DNA of 64,000 nucleotides. Source: Colletes latitarsis. Its lineage: Eukaryota; Arthropoda; Insecta; Hymenoptera; Colletidae. Positions within the stretch are counted from its first letter, which is position 1. Every line of letters starts with the position of its first letter. A model generated the notes under the pieces. It had not been told where the DNA came from and did no database searches. It saw only the letters and a list, made by a program, of their open reading frames with translations. Location of the stretch: positions 23,392,001 to 23,456,000 of the forward strand of contig NC_135136.1 in assembly GCF_051014445.1 (NCBI RefSeq). Reading direction: 5' to 3'. Positions 19,118 to 32,746 of this stretch are shown here, one piece after another. The translations under genes and the position numbers were made by a program.

Positions 19118-22100
19118 ATTTCAGTGGATAACACCGGTTAGGTCTGGGTTACGTCTGGGAAATGCGCGCATCTGGCTTATACTTTCGCCTTTTTCGCAAA
19201 CTTGTTGGCCAGATAATGGGTTTTTTTCGTGTTTGAATCACGTAGTAATGTGGTAACACACTGAAGCAGTCAATAAAACCTGGTTTCGATCAATATTTTA
19301 GAGGATAACACCGGTTAGGTCTGGGTTAGGTCTGGGTTATGCCCGCATCTGGCTCATGATTTTGCCTTCTTCGCATACTTGTTGGCCAGATCCTGGGGTT
19401 TTTTCGTGTTTGAATCACGTAGTAATGTGGTACCAGACTGAAGCTGTCAATTAAACCTGGTTTCGATCAATATTTTAGAGGATAACGCCGGTTAGGTCTG
19501 GGTTAGGTCTGGGAAATGCGCGCATCTGGCTTATACTTTCGCCTTTTACGCAAACTTGTTGGCCAGATCCTGGGTTTTTTTCGTGTTTGAATCACGTAGT
19601 AATGTGGTAACACACTGAAGCAGTCAATAAAACCTGGTTTCGATCAATATTTTAGAGGATAACACCGGTTAGGTCTGGGTTAGGTCTGGGTTATGCCCGC
19701 ATCTGGCTCATGATTTTGCCTTCTTCGCATACTTGTTGGCCAGATCCTGGGGTTTTTTCGTGTTTGAATCACGTAGTAATGTGGTAACACACTGAAGCAG
19801 TCAATAAAACCTGGTTTCGATCAATATTTTAGAGGATAAATCCGGTTAGGTCTGGGTTAGGTCTGGGATTTGCGCGCATATGGCTTATACTTTCGCCTTT
19901 TTCGCAAACTTGTTGGCCAGATCCTGGGTATTTTCCGTGTTTGAAACACGTAGTAATGTGGTAACACACTGAAGCAGTCAATTAAACCTGGTTTCGATCA
20001 ATATTTTAGAGGATAACACCGGTTAGGTCTGGGTTAGGTCCGGGATATGCCCGCATCTGGCTCATGATTTTGCCTTCTTCGCATACTTGTTAGCCAGATC
20101 CTGGGCTTTTTTCGTGTTTGAATCACGTAGTAATGTGGTAACAAACTGAAGCAGTCAATAAAACCTGGTTTCGATCAATATTTTAGAGGATAACACCGGT
20201 TAGGTCTGGGTTAGGTCTGGGAAATGCGCGCATCTGGCTTATACTTTCGCCTTTTTCGCAAACTTGTTGGCCAGATCCTGGGTTTTTTCCGTGTTTGAAT
20301 CACGTAGTAATGTGGTAACACACTGAAGCAGTCAATAAAACCTGGTTTCGATCAATATTTTAGAGGATAAATCCGGTTAGGTCTGGGTTAGGTCTGGGAT
20401 TTGCGCGCATATGGCTTATACTTTCGCCTTTTTCGCAAACTTGTTGGCCAGATCCTGGGTTTTTTCCGTGTTTGAAACACGTAGTAATGTGGTAACACAC
20501 TGAAGCAGTCAATTAAACCTGGTTTCGATCAATATTTCAGAGGATAACACCGGTTAGGTCTGGGTTAGGTCCGGGATATGCCCGCATCTGGCTCATAATT
20601 TTGCCTTCTTAGCATACTTGTTGGCCAGATCCTGGGCTTTTTTCGTGTTTGAATCACGTAGTAATGTGGTAACAAACTGAAGCAGTCAATAAAACCTGGT
20701 TTCGATCAATATTTTAGAGGATAACACCGGTTAGGTCTGGGTTAGGTCTGGGTTATGCCCGCATCTGGCTCATGATTTTGCCTTCTTCGCATACTTGTTG
20801 GCCAGATCCTGGGTTTTTTTCGTGTTTGAATCACGTAGTAATGTGGTAACACACTGAAGCAGTCAATTAAACCTGGTTTCGATCAATATTTCAGAGGATA
20901 ACACCGGTTAGGTCTGGGTTACGTCTGGGAAATGCGCGCATCTGGCTTATACTTTCGCCTTTTTCGCAAACTTGTTGGCCAGATAATGGGTTTTTTTCGT
21001 GTTTGAATCACGTAGTAATGTGGTAACACACTGAAGCAGTCAATAAAACCTGGTTTCGATCAATATTTTAGAGGATAACACCGGTTAGGTCTGGGTTAGG
21101 TCTGGGTTATGCCCGCATCTGGCTCATGATTTTGCCTTCTTCGCATACTTGTTGGCCAGATCCTGGGGTTTTTTCGTGTTTGAATCACGTAGTAATGTGG
21201 TACCAGACTGAAGCTGTCAATTAAACCTGGTTTCGATCAATATTTTAGAGGATAACGCCGGTTAGGTCTGGGTTAGGTCTGGGAAATGCGCGCATCTGGC
21301 TTATACTTTCGCCTTTTACGCAAACTTGTTGGCCAGATCCTGGGTTTTTTTCGTGTTTGAATCACGTAGTAATGTGGTAACACACTGAAGCAGTCAATAA
21401 AACCTGGTTTCGATCAATATTTTAGAGGATAACACCGGTTAGGTCTGGGTTAGGTCTGGGTTATGCCCGCATCTGGCTCATGATTTTGCCTTCTTCGCAT
21501 ACTTGTTGGCCAGATCCTGGGGTTTTTTCGTGTTTGAATTACGTAGTAATGTGGTAACACACTGAAGCAGTCAATTAAACCTGGTTTCGATCAATATTTT
21601 AGAGGATAAATCCGGTTAGGTCCGGGTTAGGTCTGGGATTTGGGCGCATATGGCTTATACTTTCGCCTTTTTCGCAAACTTGTTGGCCAGATCCTGGGTA
21701 TTTTCCGTGTTTGAAACACGTAGTAATGTGGTAACAAACTGAAGCAGTCAATAAAACCTGGTTTCGATCAATATTTTAGAGGATAACACCGGTTAGGTCT
21801 GGGTTAGGTCTGGGTTATGCCCGCATCTGGCTCATGATTTTGCCTTCTTCGCATACTTGTTGGCCAGATCCTGGGTTTTTTTCGTGTTTGAATCACGTAG
21901 TAATGTGGTAACACACTGAAGCAGTCAATTAAACCTGGTTTCGATCAATATTTTAGAGGATAACACCGGTTAGGTCTGGGTTACGTCTGGGAAATGCGCG
22001 CATCTGGCTTATACTTTCGCCTTTTTCGCAAACTTGTTGGCCAGATAATGGGTTTTTTTCGTGTTTGAATCACGTAGTAATGTGGTAACACACTGAAGCA

Positions 22101-25100
22101 GTCAATAAAACCTGGTTTCGATCAATATTTTAGAGGATAACACCGGTTAGGTCTGGGTTAGGTCTGGGTTATGCCCGCATCTGGCTCATGATTTTGCCTT
22201 CTTCGCATACTTGTTGGCCAGATCCTGGGGTTTTTTCGTGTTTGAATCACGTAGTAATGTGGTACCAGACTGAAGCTGTCAATTAAACCTGGTTTCGATC
22301 AATATTTTAGAGGATAACGCCGGTTAGGTCTGGGTTAGGTCTGGGAAATGCGCGCATCTGGCTTATACTTTCGCCTTTTTCGCAAACTTGTTGGCCAGAT
22401 CCTGGGTTTTTTCCGTGTTTGAATCACGTAGTAATGTGGTAACACACTGAAGCAGTCAATAAAACCTGGTTTCGATCAATATTTTAGAGGATAAATCCGG
22501 TTAGGTCTGGGTTAGGTCTGGGATTTGCGCGCATATGGCTTATACTTTCGCCTTTTTCGCAAACTTGTTGGCCAGATCCTGGGTTTTTTCCGTGTTTGAA
22601 ACACGTAGTAATGTGGTAACACACTGAAGCAGTCAATTAAACCTGGTTTCGATCAATATTTCAGAGGATAACACCGGTTAGGTCTGGGTTAGGTCCGGGA
22701 TATGCCCGCATCTGGCTCATGATTTTGCCTTCTTCGCATACTTGTTGGCCAGATCCTGGGCTTTTTTCGTGTTTGAATCACGTAGTAATGTGGTAACAAA
22801 CTGAAGCAGTCAATAAAACCTGGTTTCGATCAATATTTTAGAGGATAACACCGGTTAGGTCTGGGTTAGGTCTGGGTTATGCCCGCATCTGGCTCATGAT
22901 TTTGCCTTCTTCGCATACTTGTTGGCCAGATCCTGGGTTTTTTTCGTGTTTGAATCACGTAGTAATGTGGTAACACACTGAAGCAGTCAATTAAACCTGG
23001 TTTCGATCAATATTTCAGAGGATAACACCGGTTAGGTCTGGGTTACGTCTGGGAAATGCGCGCATCTGGCTTATACTTTCGCCTTTTTCGCAAACTTGTT
23101 GGCCAGATAATGGGTTTTTTTCGTGTTTGAATCACGTAGTAATGTGGTAACACACTGAAGCAGTCAATAAAACCTGGTTTCGATCAATATTTTAGAGGAT
23201 AACACCGGTTAGGTCTGGGTTAGGTCTGGGTTATGCCCGCATCTGGCTCATGATTTTGCCTTCTTCGCATACTTGTTGGCCAGATCCTGGGGTTTTTTCG
23301 TGTTTGAATCACGTAGTAATGTGGTAACACACTGAAGCAGTCAATTAAACCTGGTTTCGATCAATATTTTAGAGGATAAATCCGGTTAGGTCTGGGTTAG
23401 GTCTGGGATTTGCGCGCATATGGCTTATACTTTCGCCTTTTTCGCAAACTTGTTGGCCAGATCCTGGGTTTTTTCCGTGTTTGAAACACGTAGTAATGTG
23501 GTAACACACTGAAGCAGTCAATTAAACCTGGTTTCGATCAATATTTTAGAGGATAACACCGGTTAGGTCTCGGTTAGGTCCGGGATATGCCCGCATCTGG
23601 CTCATGATTTTGCCTTCTTCGCATACTTGTTGGCCAGATCCTGGGGTTTTTTCGTGTTTGAATCACGTAGTAATGTGGTAACACACTGAAGCAGTCAATT
23701 AAACCTGGTTTCGATCAATATTTCAGAGGATAACACCGGTTAGGTCTGGGTTACGTCTGGGAAATGCGCGCATCTGGCTTATACTTTCGCCTTTTTCGCA
23801 AACTTGTTGGCCAGATAATGGGTTTTTTTCGTGTTTGAATCACGTAGTAATGTGGTAACACACTGAAGCAGTCAATAAAACCTGGTTTCGATCAATATTT
23901 TAGAGGATAACACCGGTTAGGTCTGGGTTAGGTCTGGGTTATGCCCGCATCTGGCTCATGATTTTGCCTTCTTCGCATACTTGTTGGCCAGATCCTGGGG
24001 TTTTTTCGTGTTTGAATCACGTAGTAATGTGGTAACACACTGAAGCAGTCAATTAAACCTGGTTTCGATCAATATTTTAGAGGATAAATCCGGTTAGGTC
24101 TGGGTTAGGTCTGGGATTTGCGCGCATATGGCTTATACTTTCGCCTTTTTCGCAAACTTGTTGGCCAGATCCTGGGTATTTTCCGTGTTTGAAACACGTA
24201 GTAATGTGGTAACACACTGAAGCAGTCAATTAAACCTGGTTTCGATCAATATTTTAGAGGATAACACCGGTTAGGTCTGGGTTAGGTCCGGGATATGCCC
24301 GCATCTGGCTCATGATTTTGCCTTCTTCGCATACTTGTTAGCCAGATCGTGGGCTTTTTTCGTGTTTGAATCACGTAGTAATGTGGTAACAAACTGAAGC
24401 AGTCAATAAAACCTGGTTTCGATCAATATTTTAGAGGATAACACCGGTTAGGTCTGGGTTAGGTCTGGGAAATGCGCGCATCTGGCTTATACTTTCGCCT
24501 TTTTCGCAAACTTGTTGGCCAGATCCTGGGTTTTTTCCGTGTTTGAATCACGTAGTAATGTGGTAACACACTGAAGCAGTCAATAAAACCTGGTTTCGAT
24601 CAATATTTTAGAGGATAAATCCGGTTAGGTCTGGGTTAGGTCTGGGATTTGCGCGCATATGGCTTATACTTTCGCCTTTTTCGCAAACTTGTTGGCCAGA
24701 TCCTGGGTTTTTTCCGTGTTTGAAACACGTAGTAATGTGGTAACACACTGAAGCAGTCAATTAAACCTGGTTTCGATCAATATTTCAGAGGATAACACCG
24801 GTTAGGTCTGGGTTAGGTCCGGGATATGCCCGCATCTGGCTCATGATTTTGCCTTCTTCGCATACTTGTTGGCCAGATCCTGGGCTTTTTTCGTGTTTGA
24901 ATCACGTAGTAATGTGGTAACAAACTGAAGCAGTCAATAAAACCTGGTTTCGATCAATATTTTAGAGGATAACACCGGTTAGGTCTGGGTTAGGTCTGGG
25001 TTATGCCCGCATCTGGCTCATGATTTTGCCTTCTTCGCATACTTGTTGGCCAGATCCTGGGTTTTTTTCGTGTTTGAATCACGTAGTAATGTGGTAACAC

Positions 25101-27259
25101 ACTGAAGCAGTCAATTAAACCTGTTTTCGATCAATATTTCAGAGGATAACACCGGTTAGGTCTGGGTTACGTCTGGGAAATGCGCGCATCTGGCTTATAC
25201 TTTCGCCTTTTTCGCAAACTTGTTGGCCAGATAATGGGTTTTTTTCGTGTTTGAATCACGTAGTAATGTGGTAACACACTGAAGCAGTCAATAAAACCTG
25301 GTTTCGATCAATATTTTAGAGGATAACACCGGTTAGGTCTGGGTTAGGTCTGGGTTATGCCCGCATCTGGCTCATGATTTTGCCTTCTTCGCATACTTGT
25401 TGGCCAGATCCTGGGGATTTTTCGTGTTTGAATCACGTAGTAATGTGGTACCAGACTGAAGCTGTCAATTAAACCTGGTTTCGATCAATATTTTAGAGGA
25501 TAACGCCGGTTAGGTCTGGGTTAGGTCTGGGAAATGCGCGCATCTGGCTTATACTTTCGCCTTTTTCGCAAACTTGTTGGCCAGATCCTGGGTTCTTTCC
25601 GTGTTTGAATCACGTAGTAATGTGGTAACACACTGAAGCAGTCAATAAAACCTGGTTTCGATCGATATTTTAGAGGATAAATCCGGTTAGGTCTGGGTTA
25701 GGTCTGGGATTTGCGCGCATATGGCTTATACTTTCGCCTTTTTCGCAAACTTGTTGGCCAGATCCTGGGTTTTTTCCGTGTTTGAAACACGTAGTAATGT
25801 GGTAACACACTGAAGCAGTCAATTAAACCTGGTTTCGATCAATATTTCAGAGGATAACACCGGTTAGGTCTGGGTTAGGTCCGGGATATGCCCGCATCTG
25901 GCTCATGATTTTGCCTTCTTCGCATACTTGTTGGTCAGATCCTGGGCTTTTTTCGTGTTTGAATCACGTAGTAATGTGGTAACAAACTGAAGCAGTCAAT
26001 AAAACCTGGTTTCGATCAATATTTTAGAGGATAACACCGGTTAGGTCTGGGTTAGGTCTAGGTTATGCCCGCATCTGGCTCATGATTTTGCCTTCTTCGC
26101 ATACTTGTTGGCCAGATCCTGGGTTTTTTTCGTGTTTGAATCACGTAGTAATGTGGTAACACACTGAAGCAGTCAATTAAACCTGGTTTCGATCAATATT
26201 TCAGAGGATAACACCGGTTAGGTCTGGGTTACGTCTGGGAAATGCGCGCATCTGGCTTATACTTTCGCCTTTTTCGCAAACTTGTTGGCCAGATAATGGG
26301 TTTTTTTCGTGTTTGAATCACGTAGTAATGTGGTAACACACTGAAGCAGTCAATAAAACCTGGTTTCGATCAATATTTTAGAGGATAACACCGGTTAGGT
26401 CTGGGTTAGGTCTGGGTTATGCCCGCATCTGGCTCATGATTTTGCCTTCTTCGCATACTTGTTGGCCAGATCCTGGGGTTTTTTCGTGTTTGAATCACGT
26501 AGTAATGTGGTAACAAACTGAAGCAGTCAATGAAACCTGGTTTCGATCAATATTTTAGAGGATAAATCCGGTTAGGTCTGGGTTAGGTCTGGGATTTGCG
26601 CGCATATGGCTTATACTTTCGCCTTTTTCGCAAACTTGTTGGCCAGATCCTGGGTTTTTTTCGTGTTTGAATCACGTAGTAATGTGGTACCAGACTGAAG
26701 CTGTCAATTAAACCTGGTTTCGATCAATATTTTAGAGGATAACGCCGGTTAGGTCTGGGTTAGGTCTGGGAAATGCGCGCATCTGGCTTATACTTTCGCC
26801 TTTTTCGCAAACTTGTTGGCCAGATCCTGGGTTTTTTTCGTGTTTGAATCACGTAGTAATGTGGTACCAGACTGAAGCTGTCAATTAAACCTGGTTTCGA
26901 TCAATATTTTAGAGGATAACACCTGTTAGGTCTGGGTTAGGTCTGGGTTATGCCCGCATCTGGCTCATGATTTTGCCTTCTTCGCATACTTGTTGGCCAG
27001 ATCCTGGGGTTTTTTCGTGTTTGAATCACGTAGTAATGTGGTAACACACTGAAGCAGTCAATTAAACCTGGTTTCGATCAATATTTTAGAGGATAAATCC
27101 GGTTAGGTCTGGGTTAGGTCTGGGATTCGCGCGCATATGGCTTATACTTTCGCCTTTTTCGCAAACTTGTTGGCCAGATCCTGGGTATTTTCCGTGTTTG
27201 AAACACGTAGTAATGTGGTAACACACTGAAGCAGTCAATTAAACCTGGTTTCGATCAAT
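19118..27259 (+). repeat. Domain 9: Y-led HOR series with 10, 6, 6, 4, 8 and 6 monomer units
   Basis: Units starting with Y: 19,118 Y P A P F C A F C P (10); 20,888 Y P A P F P (6); 21,950 Y P A F C P (6); 23,012 Y P F C (4); 23,720 Y P F C A F C P (8); 25,136 Y P A F C P (6); then 26,198 Y P F A P F into the D1 at 27,260. All shorter units up to 26,197 can be read as internal deletions of the 10-unit order, and the unit at each presumed joint is a chimera of the two expected partners (21,596 F/C; 22,304 A/A; 23,189 P/P; 23,543 C/P). The 6-unit form Y P A F C P occurs twice with the same joint, so it was also copied as such. Confidence 0.88.
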
Positions 27260-30200
27260 ATTTTAGAGGATAACACCGGTTAGGTCTGGGTTAGGTCTGG
27301 GATATGCGCGCATCTGCCTTATACTTTCGCCTTTTTCGCAAACTTGTTGGCAAGATCCTGGGTTTTTTTCGGGTTTGGATCACGTAGCAATGTGGTACCA
27401 CACAGTAACAGTCAATTAAACCTGGATTCGGTCAATATTTTAGAGGATAACACCGGTTAGGTCTGGGTCAGGTCTGAGATATGCGCGCATCTGGCTTATA
27501 CTTTCGCCTTCTTCGCATACTTGTTGGTCAGATCCTGGGTTTTTTTCGTGTTTGAATCACGTAGTACTGTGGTAACACACAGAAACAGTCCATAAAACCT
27601 GGATTCGGACAGTATTTTAGAGGATAACACCGGTTAGGTCTGGGTCAGGTCTGGGATATGCGCGCATCTGGCTTATACTATCGCCTATTTCGCAAACTTG
27701 TTGGCTAGATCCTGGGTTTTTTTCGTGTTTGAATCACGTAGTAATGTGGTAACACACTGAAGCAGTCAATTAAACCTGGATTCGGACAGTATTTTAGAGG
27801 ATAACACCGGTTAGGTCTGGGTTAGGTCTGGGATATGCGCGCATCTGCCTTATACTTTCGCCTTTTTCGCAAACTTGTTGGCCAGATCCTGGGTTTTTTT
27901 CGTGTTTGAATCACGTAGTAATGTGGTAACACACTGAAGCAGTCAATTAAACCTGGTTTCGATCAATATTTTAGAGGATAACACCGGTTAGGTCTGGGTT
28001 AGGTCTGGGTTATGCCCGCATCTGGCTCATGATTTTGCCTTCTTCGCATACTTGTTGGCCAGATCCTGGGTTTTTTCCGTGTTTGAATCACGTAGTAATG
28101 TGGAAACACACTGAAGCAGTCAATTAAACCTGGTTTCGATCAATATTTCAGAGGATAACACCGGTTAGGTCTGGGTTAGGTCTGGGATATGCGCGCATCT
28201 GGCTTATACTTTCGCCTTTTTCGCAAACTTGTTGGCTAGATGCTGGGTTTTTTTCGGGTTTGAATAACGCAGTAATGTGGTACCACACTGAAGCAGTCAA
28301 TTAAACCTGGTTTCGATCAATATTTTAGAGGATAACGCCGGTTAGGTCTGGGTTAGGTCTGGGAAATGCGCGCATCTGGCTTATACTTTCGCCTTTTTCG
28401 CAAACTTGTTGGCCAGATCCTGGGTTTTTTCCGTGTTTGAAACACGTAGTAATGTGGTAACACACTGAAGCAGTCAATTAAACCTGGTTTCGATCAATAT
28501 TTCAGAGGATAACACCCGTTAGGTCTGGGTTAGGTCCGGGATATGCCCGCATCTGGCTCATGATTTTGCCTTCTTCGCATACTTGTTGGCCAGATCCTGG
28601 GCTTTTTTCGTGTTTGAATCACGTAGTAATGTGGTAACAAACTGAAGCAGTCAATAAAACCTGGTTTCGATCAATATTTTAGAGGATAACACCGGTTAGG
28701 TCTGGGTTAGGTCTGGGTTATGCCCGCATCTGGCTCATGATTTTGCCTTCTTCGCATACTTGTTGGCCAGATCCTGGGGTTTTTTCGTTTTTGAATCACG
28801 TAGTAATGTGGTAACAAACTGAAGCAGTCAATAAAACCTGGTTTCGATCAATATTTTAGAGGATAAATCCGGTTAGGTCTGGGTTAGGTCTGGGATTTGC
28901 GCGCATTTGGCTTATACTTTCGCCTTTTTCGCAAACTTGTTGGCCAGATCCTGCGTTTTTTTCGTGTTTGAATCACGTAGTAATGTGGTAACAAACTGAA
29001 GCAGTCAATGAAACCTGGTTTCGATCAATATTTTAGAGGATATATCCGGTTAGGTCTGGGTTAGGTCTGGGATTTGCGCGCATATGGCTTATACTTTCGC
29101 CTTTTTCGCAAACTTGTTGGCCAGATCCTGGGTTTTTTCCGGGTTTGAAACACGTAGTAATGTGGTAACACACTGAAGCAGTCAATTAAACCTGGTTTCG
29201 ATCAATATTTCAGAGGATAACACCGGTTAGGTCTGGGTTAGGTCCGGGATATGCCCGCATCTGGCTCATGATTTTGCCTTCTTCGCATACTTGTTGGCCA
29301 GATCCTGGGCTTTTTTCTTGTTTGAATCACATAGTAATGTGGTAACAAACTTAAGCAGTCAATAAAACCAGGTTTCGATCAATATTTTAGAGGATAACAC
29401 CGGTTAGGTCTGGGTTAGGTCTGGGTTATGCCCGCATCTGGCTCATGATTTTGCCTTCTTCGCATACTTGTTGGCCAGATCCTGGGTTTTTTTCGTGTTT
29501 GAATCACGTAGTAATGTGGTAACACACTGAAGCAGTCAATTAAACCTGGTTTCGATCAATATTTCAGAGGATAACACCGGTTAGGTCTGGGTTACGTCTG
29601 GGAAATGCGCGCATCTGGCTTATACTCTCGCCTTTTTCGCAAACTTGTTGGCCAGATAATGGGTTTTTTTCGTGTTCGAATCACGTAGTAATGTGGTAAC
29701 ACACTGAAGCAGTCAATAAAACCTGGTTTCGATCAATATTTTAGAGGATAACACCGGATAGGTCTGGGTTAGGTCTGGGTTATGCCCGCATCTGGCTCAT
29801 GATTTTGCCTTCTTCGCATACTTGTTGGCCAGATCCTGGGGTTTTTTCGTGTTTGAATCACGTAGTAATGTGGTAACAAACTGAAGCAGTGAATGAAACC
29901 AGGTTTCGATCAATATTTTAGAGGATAAATCCGGTTAGGTCTGGGTTAGGTCTGGGATTTGCGCGCACATGGCTTATACTTTCGCCTTTTTCGCAAACTT
30001 GTTGGCCAGATCCTGGGTTTTTTTCGTGTTTGAATCACGTAGTAATGTGGTACCAGACTGAAGCTGTCAATTAAACCTGGTTTCGATCAATATTTTAGAG
30101 GATAACGCCGGTTAGGTCTGGGTTAGGTCTGGGAAATGCGCGCATCTGGCTTATACTTTCGCCTTTTACGCAAACTTGTTGGCCAGATCCTGGGTTTTTT

Positions 30201-32746
30201 TCGTGTTTGAATCACGTAGTAATGTGGTAACACACTGAAGCAGTCAATTAAACCTGGTTTCGATCAATATTTTAGAGGATAAATCCGGTTAGGTCTGGGT
30301 TAGGTCTGGGATTTGCGCGCATATGGCTTATACTTTCGCCTTTTTCGCAAACTTGTAGGCCAGATCCTGGGTATTTTCCGTGTTTGAAACACGTAGTAAT
30401 GTGGTACCAGACTGAAGCTGTCAATTAAACCTGGTTTCGATCAATATTTTAGAGGATAACGCCGGTTAGGTCTGGGTTAGGTCTGGGTTATGCCCGCATC
30501 TGGCTCATGATTTTGCCTTCTTCGCATACTTGTTGGCCAGATCCTGGGGTTTTTTCGTGTTTGAATCACGTAGTAATGTGGTACCAGACTGAAGCTGTCA
30601 ATTAAACCTGGTTTCGATCAATATTTTAGAGGATAACGCCGGTTAGGTCTGGGTTAGGTCTGGGTTATGCCCGCATCTGGCTCATGATTTTGCCTTCTTC
30701 GCATACTTGTTGGCCAGATCCTGGGGTTTTTTCGTGTTTGAATCACGTAGTAATGTGGTAACAAACTGAAGCAGTGAATGAAACCAGGTTTCGATCAATA
30801 TTTTAGAGGATAACACCGGTTAGGTCTGGGTTAGGTCTGGGTTATGCCCGCATCTGGCTTATACTTTCGCCTTTTTCGCAAACTTGTTGGCCAGATCCTG
30901 GGTTTTTTTCGTGTTTGAATCACGTAGTAATGTGGTAACACACTGAAGCAGTCAATTAAACCTGGTTTCGATCAATATTTCAGAGGATAACACCGGTTAG
31001 GTCTGGGTTACGTCTGGGAAATGCGCGCATCTGGCTTATACTCTCGCCTTTTTCGCAAACTTGTTGGCCAGATAATGGGTTTTTTTCGTGTTCGAATCAC
31101 GTAGTAATGTGGTAACACACTGAAGCAGTCAATAAAACCTGGTTTCGATCAATATTTTAGAGGATAACACCGGATAGGTCTGGGTTAGGTCTGGGTTATG
31201 CCCGCATCTGGCTCATGATTTTGCCTTCTTCGCATACTTGTTGGCCAGATCCTGGGGTTTTTTCGTGTTTGAATCACGTAGTAATGTGGTAACAAACTGA
31301 AGCAGTGAATGAAACCAGGTTTCGATCAATATTTTAGAGGATAAATCCGGTTAGGTCTGGGTTAGGTCTGGGATTTGCGCGCACATGGCTTATACTTTCG
31401 CCTTTTTCGCAAACTTGTTGGCCAGATCCTGGGTTTTTTTCGTGTTTGAATCACGTAGTAATGTGGTACCAGACTGAAGCTGTCAATTAAACCTGGTTTC
31501 GATCAATATTTTAGAGGATAACGCCGGTTAGGTCTGGGTTAGGTCTGGGAAATGCGCGCATCTGGCTTATACTTTCGCCTTTTACGCAAACTTGTTGGCC
31601 AGATCCTGGGTTTTTTTCGTGTTTGAATCACGTAGTAATGTGGTAACACACTGAAGCAGTCAATTAAACCTGGTTTCGATCAATATTTTAGAGGATAAAT
31701 CCGGTTAGGTCTGGGTTAGGTCTGGGATTTGCGCGCATATGGCTTATACTTTCGCCTTTTTCGCAAACTTGTAGGCCAGATCCTGGGTATTTTCCGTGTT
31801 TGAAACACGTAGTAATGTGGTACCAGACTGAAGCTGTCAATTAAACCTGGTTTCGATCAATATTTTAGAGGATAACGCCGGTTAGGTCTGGGTTAGGTCT
31901 GGGTTATGCCCGCATCTGGCTCATGATTTTGCCTTCTTCGCATACTTGTTGGCCAGATCCTGGGGTTTTTTCGTGTTTGAATCACGTAGTAATGTGGTAC
32001 CAGACTGAAGCTGTCAATTAAACCTGGTTTCGATCAATATTTTAGAGGATAACGCCGGTTAGGTCTGGGTTAGGTCTGGGTTATGCCCGCATCTGGCTCA
32101 TGATTTTGCCTTCTTCGCATACTTGTTGGCCAGATCCTGGGGTTTTTTCGTGTTTAAATCACGTAGTAATGTGGTAACACACTGAAGCAGTCAATTAAAC
32201 CTGGTTTCGATCAATATTTTAGAGGATAAATCCGGTTAGGTCTGGGTTAGGTCTGGGATTTGCGCGCATATGGCTTATACTTTCGCCTTTTTCGCAAACT
32301 TGTTGGCCAGATCCTGGGTATTTTCCGTGTTTGAAACACGTAGTAATGTGGTAACACACTGAAGCAGTCAATTAAACCTGGTTTCGATCAATATTTTAGA
32401 GGATAACACCGGTTAGGTCTGGGTTAGGTCCGGGATATGCGCGCATCTGCCTTATACTTTCGCATTTTTCGCAAACTTGTTGGCAAGATCCTGGGTTTTT
32501 TTCGGGTTTGGATCACGTAGCAATGTGGTACCACACAGTAACAGTCAATTAAACCTGGATTCGGTCAATATTTTAGAGGATAACACCGGTTAGGTCTGGG
32601 TCAGGTCTGAGATATGCGCGCATCTGGCTTATACTTTCGCCTTCTTCGCATACTTGTTGGTCAGATCCTGGGTTTTTTTCGTGTTTGAATCACGTAGTAC
32701 TGTGGTAACACACAGAAACAGTCCATAAAACCTGGATTCGGACAGT
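27260..32746 (+). repeat. Domain 10: enlarged copy of domain 7
   Basis: Order: D1 E L D2 P W A C P F F C P Y P F A F P P, then P/F Y P F A F P P F D1 E. The first part aligns to 14.41-17.7 kb with a 73-monomer offset, and the last part to 17.8-18.4 kb with an 81-monomer offset. The difference is a 1,416-bp tandem duplication (29,384-32,215). Shared markers include TTCTTG with ACTTAAGC at 29.3 kb and CACATGG at 29.9 kb. Confidence 0.9.
29384..32215 (+). repeat. Tandem duplication of 8 monomers (1,416 bp)
   Basis: Copy 1 about 29,384-30,799 and copy 2 about 30,800-32,215. Private markers repeat exactly 1,416 bp apart: TATACTCTCGCC, GTGTTCGAATC, ACACCGGATAGG (29,751 and 31,167), CAGTGAATGAAACCAGG, and ACTTGTAGGC (30,351 and 31,767). 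The last unit of copy 1 (30,623) has a P body but the tail of the unit at 29,738 (AACAAACTGAAGCAGTGAATG). The first unit of copy 2 (30,800) starts as P and switches to CTTATAC...CGCAAAC. Both are joint products. Confidence 0.9.
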
